Both the position numbers and the translations under genes were made by a program. The notes under the pieces are model-generated. The model saw only the letters and a list, made by a program, of their open reading frames with translations. It ran no database searches and was not told where the DNA came from. From Pigmentiphaga sp. (GTDB lineage Bacteria; Pseudomonadota; Gammaproteobacteria; Burkholderiales; Burkholderiaceae_B): DNA of 64,000 nt. Numbering within the stretch: the stretch's first letter is position 1; the number at the start of each line of letters is the position of its first letter. This document shows positions 35,701 to 44,682 of the stretch, one piece after another. Location: positions 72,839 through 136,838 of the forward strand of contig JALOAI010000016.1 in the NCBI GenBank assembly GCA_023228945.1, read 5' to 3'.

Positions 35701-38025
35701 GTGAACCATACCCGCAGATTGTGGACAGCCCTGGCCGTACTCTTGACTCTCTCGTTTGCCGCCCTGTTGTGGTCGGGCGTACAAATCCAGCGCCATTCGG
35801 CGCCCATGCCCGAGCGGGTCGTGGCCGAGGATGGCTCGTCGGTCTACACGCGCGCCGAGATCGAACGCGGCCGCCAAGTGTGGCAGTCGCTGGGCGGTAT
35901 GCAGTTGGGCTCCATCTGGGGCCACGGCGCCTATGTCGCGCCGGATTGGAGCGCCGATTGGCTGCATCGCGAAGCCGTGGCGCTCCTCGACCTCTGGGCC
36001 AAGGCCGAATATGGCGGCACCTCCTATGCGCAGCTCGCACCCGATGCGCAATCCGCGCTGCAAGGCCGGCTGCAGCGGCTGATGCGGCGCAATACCTACG
36101 ATGCGGCGGATGGCACCATCACGCTCACCAATGATCGCGCCGTCGCCATTGCCCAGGTGGCGGAGCATTACATCGATCTCTTCGGCGATGATCCGGCCAC
36201 CACCGCGCTGCGCGAAGCCTATGCCATGAAGAACAACACGGTGCCCGATGCCGAGCATCGGCGCCTGCTTACCGCGTTTTTCTGGTGGACGGCCTGGGCC
36301 GCAACCACGGAGCGGCCGCCGGCCTCGCCGGGGACCATCTCGGCCGACCGGCTGCCCCTGCAAACCAAACAAAGCACCTATACGAACAATTGGCCCAGCG
36401 AGCCGTTGGTCGGCAATACGCCGCCGCCCAGCACCTGGGTATGGTCGGCTTTCAGCATTATTTTTCTGCTCGCCGGCATTGCCTTGCTGGGCTGGCATCA
36501 TGCGGTTAACCGCGACGATGATCTAGCGCATCAGCTTCCGGCAAGCGACCCCCTGGCGGGCTTGCGAGTCACGCCATCCATGCATGCAACGGCCAAGTAT
36601 TTCTGGCTGGTGCTGATCTTGTTCCTGGTACAGATCACCTTGGGCGCCATCACCGCCCACTATCAGATCGAGGGCCAACAAGCCTATGGCATCGCGCTGG
36701 CCGAGGTCCTGCCCTACTCCATCACCAGAACCTGGCATACGCAGTTGGCGGTGCTCTGGATCGCCACGGCCTGGCTGGGCACCGGTCTGTACATCGCTCC
36801 CGCGCTCTCGGGCCACGAACCGCGCTGGCAACGGGCGGGGGTCAATTTCCTTTTTTGCAGCCTGATCGTCATCGTCGCAGGTTCCTTTACCGGACAATGG
36901 TTCGCCGTGATGCAGACGCTCGGTCTGGACCACAACTTCTGGTTCGGCCACCAGGGCTGGGAATATGCCGACATCGGCCGCTTCTGGCAGATTTATCTGT
37001 TCATCGGCCTGCTCTTGTGGCTTTTATTGGTGGGGCGGGCGCTTTGGCCCATCCTGCGCGGGCCCTCCAACGCCTCCCGGACCATCGTGGGTCTGCTCTT
37101 CCTTGCCACGGTGGCGATCGGCGTGTTCTACGCCTCCGCCCTGATGTGGCGCGAGCATACCCACCTTTCCATCGTCGAATACTGGCGCTGGTGGTTGGTT
37201 CACCTCTGGGTGGAAGGCTTCTTCGAAGTCTTCGCCACCGCGGTGATCGCGCTCGTTTTTACACGCCTGGGCCTGTTGCGCACCTCGACGGCGGCCGTCG
37301 CGGTGCTCTTCGCCACCATCGTCTTCATGACGGGCGGCGTGCTCGGCACACTGCATCACCTGTATTTCGTCGGCAGCCCCACGGCTGTCGTAGCGCTGGG
37401 CGCCAGTTTCAGCGCCCTGGAGGTGGTGCCCTTGGCCTACCTGGGCTTCGAGGCCTACCATACCTACCGCCTGGGCCATGCCACCTCCTGGGTCAAGCGC
37501 TATCGCTGGCCCATCCGCTTCTTCCTGGCGGTATCGTTCTGGAACCTGGTTGGCGCCGGCCTGTTCGGCTTTCTCATCAACCCGCCGCTTTCCCTTTACT
37601 ACATGCAGGGGCTTAACCTGACCCCCTTGCACGCCCATACCGCGCTGTTCGGCGTTTATGGCATGCTCGGCATTGCCCTGGTGCTGCTCTGCGTGCGTGG
37701 CCTGCGCCCGAACCTTGTCTGGAACGAAGGCCTGCTGCGCTGGAGCTTCTGGTCGCTCAATATCGGGCTGGCGCTGATGGCGGCGTTTACTCTGCTGCCG
37801 CTAGGCACCCTGCAACTGCTCGCCGCGCTGGAGCATGGTTATTGGTATGCCCGCTCCGCCGAGTTCATGCAACAACCCATCGTCGACTTCCTGGTCTGGA
37901 TGCGGGTGCCTGGCGACGTCGTCTTCAGCATCGGCGCTTTGCTGCTGGTGTGGTTCGTGCTCCAGCTGTGGCTGCGCCCGAAAACCGAGAATGCCGACGC
38001 TGGCGCAATGGAGCACCCTCGGTGA
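35701..38025 (+). CDS. norZ: Quinol-dependent nitric oxide reductase (qNor)
   Basis: 774 aa. The length and the N-terminal extension (residues 30-240: SSVYTRAEIERGRQVWQSLGGMQLGSIWGHGAYVAPDWSADW) mark the single-subunit qNor type, in which NorC is replaced by a fused soluble domain. The C-terminal part is the 12-helix NorB/haem-copper oxidase fold, with LWVEGFFEVFATAVIA and TGGVLGTLHHLYFVG carrying active-site His residues. It reduces 2 NO to N2O with quinol, detoxifying NO at the inner membrane. Start GTG 35701 has AAGGA upstream. Confidence 0.95.
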   Translation: MNHTRRLWTALAVLLTLSFAALLWSGVQIQRHSAPMPERVVAEDGSSVYTRAEIERGRQVWQSLGGMQLGSIWGHGAYVAPDWSADWLHREAVALLDLWAKAEYGGTSYAQLAPDAQSALQGRLQRLMRRNTYDAADGTITLTNDRAVAIAQVAEHYIDLFGDDPATTALREAYAMKNNTVPDAEHRRLLTAFFWWTAWAATTERPPASPGTISADRLPLQTKQSTYTNNWPSEPLVGNTPPPSTWVWSAFSIIFLLAGIALLGWHHAVNRDDDLAHQLPASDPLAGLRVTPSMHATAKYFWLVLILFLVQITLGAITAHYQIEGQQAYGIALAEVLPYSITRTWHTQLAVLWIATAWLGTGLYIAPALSGHEPRWQRAGVNFLFCSLIVIVAGSFTGQWFAVMQTLGLDHNFWFGHQGWEYADIGRFWQIYLFIGLLLWLLLVGRALWPILRGPSNASRTIVGLLFLATVAIGVFYASALMWREHTHLSIVEYWRWWLVHLWVEGFFEVFATAVIALVFTRLGLLRTSTAAVAVLFATIVFMTGGVLGTLHHLYFVGSPTAVVALGASFSALEVVPLAYLGFEAYHTYRLGHATSWVKRYRWPIRFFLAVSFWNLVGAGLFGFLINPPLSLYYMQGLNLTPLHAHTALFGVYGMLGIALVLLCVRGLRPNLVWNEGLLRWSFWSLNIGLALMAAFTLLPLGTLQLLAALEHGYWYARSAEFMQQPIVDFLVWMRVPGDVVFSIGALLLVWFVLQLWLRPKTENADAGAMEHPR

Positions 38026-38043
38026 GATAGCGCCGCGCAATTC

Positions 38044-38081
38044 ACGCTTCCAAGAACACCCGCCGTGTGTCTCGGAAGCGT
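38044..38081 (+). terminator. Hairpin after qNor
   Basis: ACGCTTCC (38044-38051) and GGAAGCGT (38074-38081) are perfect 8-bp arms with an inner ACAC/GTGT pairing, 18 bases after the stop. There is no U-run, so termination is only likely. The remaining bases to 38231 show nothing. Confidence 0.4.
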
Positions 38082-38231
38082 GTCGCCACGTTCTGGGCGT
38101 GGCCGAGTCGGACAAAACTCTCGGCGGCTTGCGGGATTAGTGGTGCGTGGCGTCTCTATCCACCGTGACGACTATTGATGACTTCCTGTACGGATATCTC
38201 GCATGCCTTTCGGGAACGCCGACTCCCTCGC

Positions 38232-39551
38232 CTAGTTCGCCACGAGATTCGCGGCCTTGGCCACATTCCCGATCTTCTCCATTTCCTGCTGGTGGAAACT
38301 CAGCATCTCATCCGGCCGCATGGTGAAGGAGTCCATGGCGGCGTTGGCAAATAAAGCTTGTACTTCGTCGGTTTCAACCACTTTCCTCACGATCTCGCTC
38401 AGGCGGTTGACGATGGGTTCGGGCGCGCCGGCCGGCATCCAAAAACCATACCAGGCGGTAAGGTCGAAGTCTTGATAGCCTAGCTCCTGGAGAGTGGGTA
38501 GCTCGGGCATCGCCGGCATGCGCTTGCCGCCGCTCACCGCCAGCGCACGCAGCCGCCCGGCGCGGACGTGAGGACCTGAAGCGGGCAAGTCGACGAACAC
38601 GAGATCCAGTTGCCCACCGATCAGATCGGTGAGCGCTTGCGCCGGCGTTTTATAGGGTACGTGCAGCAGATCGATGCCCGCCTGCTGTTGGAAGAACTCG
38701 CCGGCCAGCCGGGTCGTGGTGCTGCCGCTGCCGAAGCTGAGCTGGTCCGGATTCCGTTTGGCGGCATCGGCGAACTCCTGCACGCTGTGATAGGGCGAGC
38801 CGGCATTGACGTTCATCAGCATTCCCGTGCGGGCGACGGTGGTTACCGGCGTAAAGTCGCGGATCGGGTCGTATGTCGCCGCCTTGATCAAGTAGGGGTT
38901 CAGAACCTGAGTCGAACTGGATGACAGCAATACGGTGTAGCCGTCGGGCTCGGCTTTCTGCACGGTTTGCACGCCGATGATGCCGTCGGCGCCAACCTTG
39001 TTCTCGATCACCACAGGTTGGCCGGTTTGGGCGGTGATCGCCTTGGCCAGCACCCGGCCGATCGCGTCGGTGCCGATATAGCTCAGCGCCTCGCTAGCAG
39101 GGATGTCGCTCCCTTCGCGGCAGATCACCGCCGCGATCTCCAACTCGTAGTCAAGCTTCTCCGTAGCTGACGGCATCGGCACCGCCTCCTCATGACCATA
39201 AAGGCACAAGGGGTTCGAAAAATAGAACACCGGCAGACGATAGTAAGCGGCCGGCATCTCCCATTGGCCTCCCATCGTGGCATGGCCTTCATAAGCCATA
39301 AAGTCGCGGATGGTAGGCGGCCGCAGCACCGGCGGACCCAAACGATGCTCGCTTGGGGACAGGCCTTCGATTCCGGGTGCAGCGAGGCGCGCGCGCAACG
39401 TATTCAGCGCCGCTTCGCCCAGGCCGAACAAGGCTTGAACATCGACGATGGGCTCGGGATGCTTCAGCAATTCTCGAACATCGAATATCCGGCCGTCCAC
39501 GACGACGCCGGCGCGGAAGTCCCGCGCCGTCTTATAACTCACTAATTTCAC
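38232..39551 (-). CDS. Chimeric ORF: N-terminal FAH-family half fused to a signal-less Bug receptor
   Basis: 439 aa, one intact frame. GTG 39551 gives VKLVSYKTARDFRAGVVVDGRIFDV, a fumarylacetoacetate-hydrolase family start with AAGGAG upstream. Residues 1-159 follow FAH up to LDYELEIAAVICREGSDIPASEALSYI. From residue 160 it is a tripartite-tricarboxylate (Bug/TctC) receptor: TDAIGRVLAKAITAQTGQPVVIENKVGADGIIGV to the end. Signal peptide and first beta-strand of the Bug part, and the metal-binding C-terminal half of FAH, are missing. The join lies at about 39069-39077. It probably arose by deletion between two genes; the product should be cytosolic and lack both normal functions. Confidence 0.85.
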   Translation of the reverse strand: MKLVSYKTARDFRAGVVVDGRIFDVRELLKHPEPIVDVQALFGLGEAALNTLRARLAAPGIEGLSPSEHRLGPPVLRPPTIRDFMAYEGHATMGGQWEMPAAYYRLPVFYFSNPLCLYGHEEAVPMPSATEKLDYELEIAAVICREGSDIPASEALSYIGTDAIGRVLAKAITAQTGQPVVIENKVGADGIIGVQTVQKAEPDGYTVLLSSSSTQVLNPYLIKAATYDPIRDFTPVTTVARTGMLMNVNAGSPYHSVQEFADAAKRNPDQLSFGSGSTTTRLAGEFFQQQAGIDLLHVPYKTPAQALTDLIGGQLDLVFVDLPASGPHVRAGRLRALAVSGGKRMPAMPELPTLQELGYQDFDLTAWYGFWMPAGAPEPIVNRLSEIVRKVVETDEVQALFANAAMDSFTMRPDEMLSFHQQEMEKIGNVAKAANLVAN

Positions 39552-39783
39552 CCTGACTTTCTCCTTGTTATGAAGCAGGCTGGCCTCATGGCCGAAGTGC
39601 TTCACTCACGTCGAAACTCCGCTTTGGCACGTGTTCAAGCTCGAACATGCAGAGTCTTGATGAAGCCCGGATAAACGTCCAATACCAAATTGTTGTTCTT
39701 CGATCAATCTCATGGATGGTGGTGCGCGACAGACTGCGGGCGCTCCCTCGCCACCAGAGCCGGTGACTTACGAAGACGCCAGA

Positions 39784-40395
39784 CTACCAATCACTCGGCA
39801 CAGCCCTGCCCTCTCGCCTTTGTTCATACAAAAATGGCTTAGCGGAGCCCTCGAGCGGCCGGTGGCGAATCTCCATCGACTGTTCCGCAAAAGGCCACTT
39901 CAGTTCGTTAGTGAGGCTGACGTCAGCCACGGCCTCGATCAGGAGCTCTACGATTTGCCGGTAATGGGGGCCGCCATCGCCGAGGATGATCGCCTTGAGC
40001 AGCGCGGTCCAATGCAAACGATTGACATGATCCACATCGGTGCCGGCCTCGATCAACGTGCGTATCGTCTCGACGTGGCCATGGCCGCGCGCGCCCGCAT
40101 AGAGTTAAGGACTATCCTGAATGTTGTCTTTGGCATTGACGTCGGCGCCAGCGTCGATGAGCACCTTGGCCGCCTTGACAGCGTTGGCGTGGGTGGCTGC
40201 CAGAAGCGCTGTGGCCCCACTGGCGTTGCGCGCATCAACCTCGGCTCTTTCAGCCAAAAGCCGCTCGACACCCATAGCGTCATTTCTTGCCGCTGCATTG
40301 TGCAATGGTGTGTCACTCATGGCCATTCCTGAAGTCGAGAAGCCAGCCGTCAGCAGCAATGCGACAGTGCCGGAAAGAAATCTACGACGAAACAT
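39784..40395 (-). pseudogene. Decayed second copy of the ankyrin/deaminase gene pair
   Basis: Reads like the intact pair at 48284-49445. From ATG 40395, MFRRRFLSGTVALLLTAGF (Tat-like signal) and ankyrin repeats run to IQDSP, where Tyr TAC has become TAA (40105-40107). Downstream frame continues the ankyrin (LYAGARGH-GHVETIRTLIEAGTDVDHVN), with about 33 codons lost between two RGH repeats. A second deletion joins VADVSL of the ankyrin to the deaminase tail NELKWPFAEQSMEIRHRPLEG, ending at 39784. Not functional. The homology also continues upstream to about 40530. Confidence 0.85.
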
Positions 40396-40678
40396 GATGA
40401 ACTTCCGTGGGCGACGGCGAGCACAAAATCCCTTGATCGACTTATGGGCCCACTCCGTGCTGCCGCCGATCGTCCGGGACGAAGACGCATAAAATACTTG
40501 AACATTAAATGTCCAGATAGTTCTCATCAGGTACAAAAGCACATCTCGGCTGTTGAGCCCAATATGACTGGGGTCAGTGCCTGATTGATATAAGGTACGA
40601 TACGCGGACGCCGCCAGCTTGACGCTGGCGACGCACCATGCCTCAACAGCTGTGCAATACTTTTCATAGGAATCCGTA

Positions 40679-41167
40679 ATGATTCGCAATTTTGTTCTTG
40701 CAACGGTACTACTAGCTCCAATCGCAGTGACCGCGCAACAACTGCCCACGGCACCGTACCTGCCCCTTGAACTCGCCACCCAGGCTGCAGACGCCGCCTT
40801 GAAGGCTTGTGCAGCCGAGAAGCACAACGTGAGCGTCGCCATCGTAGCTCGCGACGGTGCGACCAAGGTGCTGCTTAAGGCGGATAACTCTGGTCCTCAC
40901 ACCGGGCAGAGCGCCACGGGTAAAGCTTTCACCTCAGCGGCCATGGGTCGCGATACCGCAGGCCTGGCCGGGTTTATTGCGGCTCAGCCGGCAAACGACG
41001 GCCTGCGCGACATGGATCCGCGAATGGTCATCCAAGGCGGTGGCTTGCCGATCCGGATCAACAACGCCTTGGTTGGAGGCATCGGGGTGGGTGGCGCCCC
41101 CACGGGCGACATCGATGCCCTGTGTGCCGTCGCCGGCCTGAAGGCGATCGGCGCCGCGACGGAATAG
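40679..41167 (+). CDS. Periplasmic GlcG/HbpS-like haem-degrading family protein
   Basis: 162 aa. Signal peptide MIRNFVLATVLLAPIAVTAQQ, then a GlcG-like domain: LATQAADAALKACAAEKHNVSVAIVARDGATKVLL and GLPIRINNALVGGIGVGGAPTGDIDALCAVAGLKAIG. The family binds small molecules, haem or cobalamin in some members; function here is unknown. ATG 40679 follows AGGAATC. It lies alone among gene remnants. The DNA just upstream (40560-40678) is lower in GC. Confidence 0.85.
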   Translation: MIRNFVLATVLLAPIAVTAQQLPTAPYLPLELATQAADAALKACAAEKHNVSVAIVARDGATKVLLKADNSGPHTGQSATGKAFTSAAMGRDTAGLAGFIAAQPANDGLRDMDPRMVIQGGGLPIRINNALVGGIGVGGAPTGDIDALCAVAGLKAIGAATE

Positions 41168-41449
41168 TACCGGCGTAGTCCCGCCATGACGGGGGCCGGA
41201 TGAAGCCGGCAACTCATGACGCCGGCGCTACCCGGTGGTGGGGACACTCGATAGCCTGGACCTGTGAAACCGTCGCAGCCATTTCACGCTGACGGACGCG
41301 CAACTCTCCCAGCCCTTCAGCAGACTGGAGAGGAAGAAACAGAGCCCTCGATCTTGAAATCACGCTCACCAGACCGAGCCGGAGGAGTGTTCCTCCAACG
41401 GATTCAGGGGCGAAATGGGTCTGCGCACCTTCTTGAACGGCAAGGTTTT
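41168..41449. other. Intergenic remnant region
   Basis: No convincing gene. A TGGTGGGGACA string at 41233-41243 recurs as GGTGGGGACA at 42439-42448, roughly framing the IS21 remnants; it may be a leftover of element ends, but I cannot establish a terminal inverted repeat. Confidence 0.3.
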
Positions 41450-42140
41450 AGTAACTCTCGCCCCTGATCTGTACGATATGTGCATGATGCAAGAGCCGGT
41501 CCAGCATGGCGGACACCAGCGCCTCATTTCATTGCCACCAAGTACATCATCCTATTGTCCGAAGGGCAGCTTCGACGTGGTGATGACCGAGCCCGCCTCA
41601 TAGCGCTTGGCGATCACCTGGAAGAACAGGTTGGCCTGATCGCCAGTCATGGGCAAGTAACCGATCTCATCGACCATGAGCAGGCTGGGCCCTTGAATGG
41701 AGGGCCGCAAGAAAGGCTTGTCACGGCCCTGACGCTGTGCGGTTTCCAGTTGCAGCAGCAGATCGGCCGCACTGATGAACCTGACCTTCAATCCGGCTTG
41801 AGCTGCCAGGTAGCCCAGGGAGATTGCCAGGTGCGTCTTGCCCACGCCGCTCGGACCCAGCAGCATGACGTTCTCGCGCCGCTCAACGAACGCGAGCGAA
41901 ACCAGCTGCAAAATGACATCCCTGGGCGCGCCGGTGGCAACGGCAAAATCAAACGAGTCCAATGTTTTGAGCGCTGGAAAGCCGGCCATCCGAGTCATCA
42001 TTTGCTGGGTACGAACACGGCGAGCATGACACTCGGTGCGCAAAACGGCTTCCAGAAAGTCAGCATACGGCTGCTCGGCTTCTGCAGCAGACTGCGCCAG
42101 ACACGGCCAGTCCCTTGCAATGCTGGCCAACTTCAGTTGT
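41450..42140 (-). pseudogene. IS21-family IstB (ATPase helper) remnant
   Basis: On the minus strand, from LKLASIARDWPCLAQSAAEAEQPYADFLEAVL to SVITTSKLPFGQ, is an IstB: Walker A GPSGVGKTHLA and Walker B LLMVDEIGYLPM are intact. After LPFGQ the normal Trp codon is TAG (41552-41554). The frame then slips, and MLDRLLHHAHIVQIRGESY appears in another frame before a TAA. The N-terminal start and the partner IstA are missing. A dead transposition helper. Confidence 0.85.
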
Positions 42141-42151
42141 TGGCATAGATG

Positions 42152-42316
42152 ATGTATTCCATTACGCTGGGCGTTGAAGCCGTGCGCGCAGGGGAAAGCG
42201 TCTGCTTCGGCTCGCTCGCTGAGATCGTCAGTTCGATGGCCAAGGCCGAGCGCGAGGGCAACTTGGCGCAGCGCGTCCGCTTCCTCGCTCGTAACAGCCT
42301 GCTCATCGTTGCCTGG
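42152..42316 (+). pseudogene. Fragment of a second IS21-type IstB, opposite strand
   Basis: Plus-strand ITLGVEAVRAGESVCFGSLAEIVSSMAKAEREGNLAQRVRFLARNSLLIV matches the middle of an IstB (between Walker A and B), of a different subtype from the neighbouring remnant. Both ends are lost. It abuts the N-terminal end of the other IstB relic head to head. Confidence 0.75.
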
Positions 42317-42489
42317 CCATCTGCGCAACCGTCCGTCGTCTCTGAATCCTGCGCCCACCAAATCAACTCGTCGGCACCCAGGACGTCCACCAAAGGAGCC
42401 CTGCCGATCGCCTCGCCGGCTGATCACCGCTAGAACAGGGTGGGGACAATTGCTTCGACATTTCTGGGGAAACCAGGTCCGACGTTGAC

Positions 42490-42722
42490 ACGGCGAGCTT
42501 GAACTCGGCGCTCCAGGCATCCGCAGGGCGTTCGTTGCCAGGCGCGGCCACACCGGCAGACTGAGCTTCACGCCGCCAGACGTACAGCGTGGTCACCGTC
42601 ACGTTGAACTCCTCGGCCAGCGCCGCAATCGGTTCGTTGCCCGGCGGCATCATCCGCTGCAGCACCGACTGCTTCAGTTCCTTCGAATAACGTATCTCTT
42701 CACTGCCCTTGCCCCGGGCTGA
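42490..42722 (-). pseudogene. IS3-family OrfA-type transposase fragment
   Basis: Minus-strand EEIRYSKELKQSVLQRMMPPGNEPIAALAEEFNVTVTTLYVWRREAQ is the helix-turn-helix N-terminus of an IS3-like OrfA. Homology stops after AEFKLAV near 42490. An in-frame TAG stands right before it and no OrfB follows, so it is a relic. Confidence 0.75.
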
Positions 42723-42829
42723 GCGTTCATTCTAGAACGCGTTTATGCAGCAACTAGCTTGCTACCGGAGGGCCGGGAACCCTCCTCTCGGTCCGTGCAT
42801 CCTCCCAGGGCAACACCGGCAGATCCGCC

Positions 42830-43744
42830 TCAAGCCAGAACCTGCTCGATCGGCTGTGAACCGTAGGGGGCGAAGTACCCCAGCAGCGCCCCGCGGCACG
42901 CCTCCACCGCCGGCGTCATGGGCTTGTCCTTGCGGTAATAGAGCATGAACGGACGATCCAGAACGGGCCGTGACATCGGGATCAACGACAGGTTATGCAT
43001 CCGCGTCATGGGTTTGACGTATCCCGTGCAGAGCGCCACGCCCGCGCCGCTGGCCACGAGGGCCAAGGCGGTGCTGGTATTGCTGACGACATAATGTGCC
43101 TTCAGCTTTACCGGCTCGGGCACGGAAACGCGGTAGCGCATCTCGGCGCTCTCGCCGATGAAGATGATGGCTTCGTCCTGAAGTTCGGGCCAGGCGACAC
43201 TCTGTAAGTCGGCAAGCCTATGATCGGGGGTACACACCATATGCGCCCGCGACGTGAACACGTACTCTCGGCGTAGATCGTCCAAGCCGTCCATGCTGAA
43301 GGAGATGCCGATATCCGCCTCCTGGCGTTGCACCGCACCCAGGATATCTTCCGCGGTGACTTCGATGGGCTCCAGGCGGATCCCCGGCCAGAGCCGATGA
43401 AATTCCGCAAAGAAGCGGGTCAGCAATGTCCAGGTGATGACTTGCGTCGTCGCCACCCGTACCACGCCGGATCGCTGGTCCGAAACGTCTTGCGCAATCC
43501 GCTCGACTTCCCGCAACGACGCTAGCATGTGTTCCACATGCGGCAGCATCAAGGCGCCGCTTTGGTTCAAGGCCACTTTACGAGTGGTGCGCTCGAACAC
43601 CCGAAATCCCCAGGTGGCCTCCAGATCCCGTATCAACAGGCTCAGCGCCGACGACGTGACATGCAAGCCCTCGGCCGCTTCGACAAAGGAGCCCGAACGG
43701 GCAATGGCGCAGAACGCGCGATAGTGACGAAGAGACAAACGCAT
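42830..43744 (-). CDS. LysR-family transcriptional regulator
   Basis: 304 aa. N-terminal winged HTH (RHYRAFCAIARSGSFVEAAEGLHVTSSALSLLIRDLEATWGFRVFERTTRKVAL, residues 6-60), then a LysR substrate domain with VVRVATTQVITWTLL and AGVALCTGYVKPM. It diverges from the crotonase-Bug-CaiB genes and probably activates them in response to a pathway acid or CoA ester. The 133-base divergent spacer is AT-rich (promoter-like). ATG 43744. Confidence 0.92.
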   Translation of the reverse strand: MRLSLRHYRAFCAIARSGSFVEAAEGLHVTSSALSLLIRDLEATWGFRVFERTTRKVALNQSGALMLPHVEHMLASLREVERIAQDVSDQRSGVVRVATTQVITWTLLTRFFAEFHRLWPGIRLEPIEVTAEDILGAVQRQEADIGISFSMDGLDDLRREYVFTSRAHMVCTPDHRLADLQSVAWPELQDEAIIFIGESAEMRYRVSVPEPVKLKAHYVVSNTSTALALVASGAGVALCTGYVKPMTRMHNLSLIPMSRPVLDRPFMLYYRKDKPMTPAVEACRGALLGYFAPYGSQPIEQVLA

Positions 43745-43877
43745 CGCAATCTTAATTACTTAGGCAATCTTATCAATCCCCAAGAATAACTCGTTTTACC
43801 TTATCTTTTCTTCCTCTTAGACTTCATCGCTTCAAGTCCGATACCGAACGACCATTGTCAACTTCGAGGAGAGTTCG

Positions 43878-44618
43878 TTGAACGCACCACTCATCCTGAG
43901 CGAGTCCGCCGGGGGCATCACCACCCTCACCCTGAACCGCCCAACCAAGCGCAACGCGTTTACCCACGAGATGTGCGAACAGCTTCGCGACGAACTCCGG
44001 CGCTTCGAGGCGTCCGACAATCGAGTTCTCGTCCTGGCGGCTAACGGGCCGGTGTTTACCGCCGGCGCCGACCTTGGCGATCCGCCCTCGCAGTTCTGGA
44101 AAGCCTTGCCCGGACTCGGCATCGACGTGACGAAACCGACCATCGCGGCGATCGAAGGGCCGGTGGTCGGCATGGGCGTCGCCATCCTCGGCTTCTTCGA
44201 CCTCTGCGTCGCGAGCGAGGAAGCCAGCCTGCTCTATCCCGAAGCCAAGGTCGGCGTTGCCGCCGGCCTGATCTCAGCCCTGAGCTGCCGCATTCCTCAC
44301 AAGATCGCTCTCGAACTCATGCTGCTGGGCGAAGCCATTCCCGCCCGGCGCGCCTACGAGGTCGGTTTCGTCAACCGCTTGACCCCAAAAGGGATGGCCT
44401 TGAAGGAAGCACAAAAGTTGGCGCAAAGCCTTGCCGATAACGCGCCGCTGGTCATGTCGTTCCTGAAGCGGATGGTCAATGCCACCTTGCCGCACAGCCC
44501 CGTGGAGAACATGTACCAGACACAGTTCGAGGCCGAGATCGTTGCCGCCAGCCAGGACGCCCAGGAGGGGCTCCAAGCCTTTCGCGAGAAACGCCGTCCG
44601 AACTTTACCGGCCGATAA
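43878..44618 (+). CDS. Enoyl-CoA hydratase/isomerase (crotonase) family
   Basis: 246 aa. Crotonase fold: LTLNRPTKRNAF, the oxyanion-hole sequence GPVFTAGADLGDP, GPVVGMGVAILGFFDLCVASEEASLLYPEAKVGV. One conserved catalytic Glu position (after ASLLYPE) is present. Start TTG 43878 is supported by CGAGGAGAG. It hydrates or isomerises an acyl-CoA, presumably made by the CaiB transferase encoded downstream. First gene of an operon with Bug and CaiB genes. Confidence 0.9.
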   Translation: MNAPLILSESAGGITTLTLNRPTKRNAFTHEMCEQLRDELRRFEASDNRVLVLAANGPVFTAGADLGDPPSQFWKALPGLGIDVTKPTIAAIEGPVVGMGVAILGFFDLCVASEEASLLYPEAKVGVAAGLISALSCRIPHKIALELMLLGEAIPARRAYEVGFVNRLTPKGMALKEAQKLAQSLADNAPLVMSFLKRMVNATLPHSPVENMYQTQFEAEIVAASQDAQEGLQAFREKRRPNFTGR

Positions 44619-44682
44619 GGCTCACGTCCCGGCAACGCCCTTCCATCGATCTCTAGCAAAAGACACACTCCAGGAGGCATCC

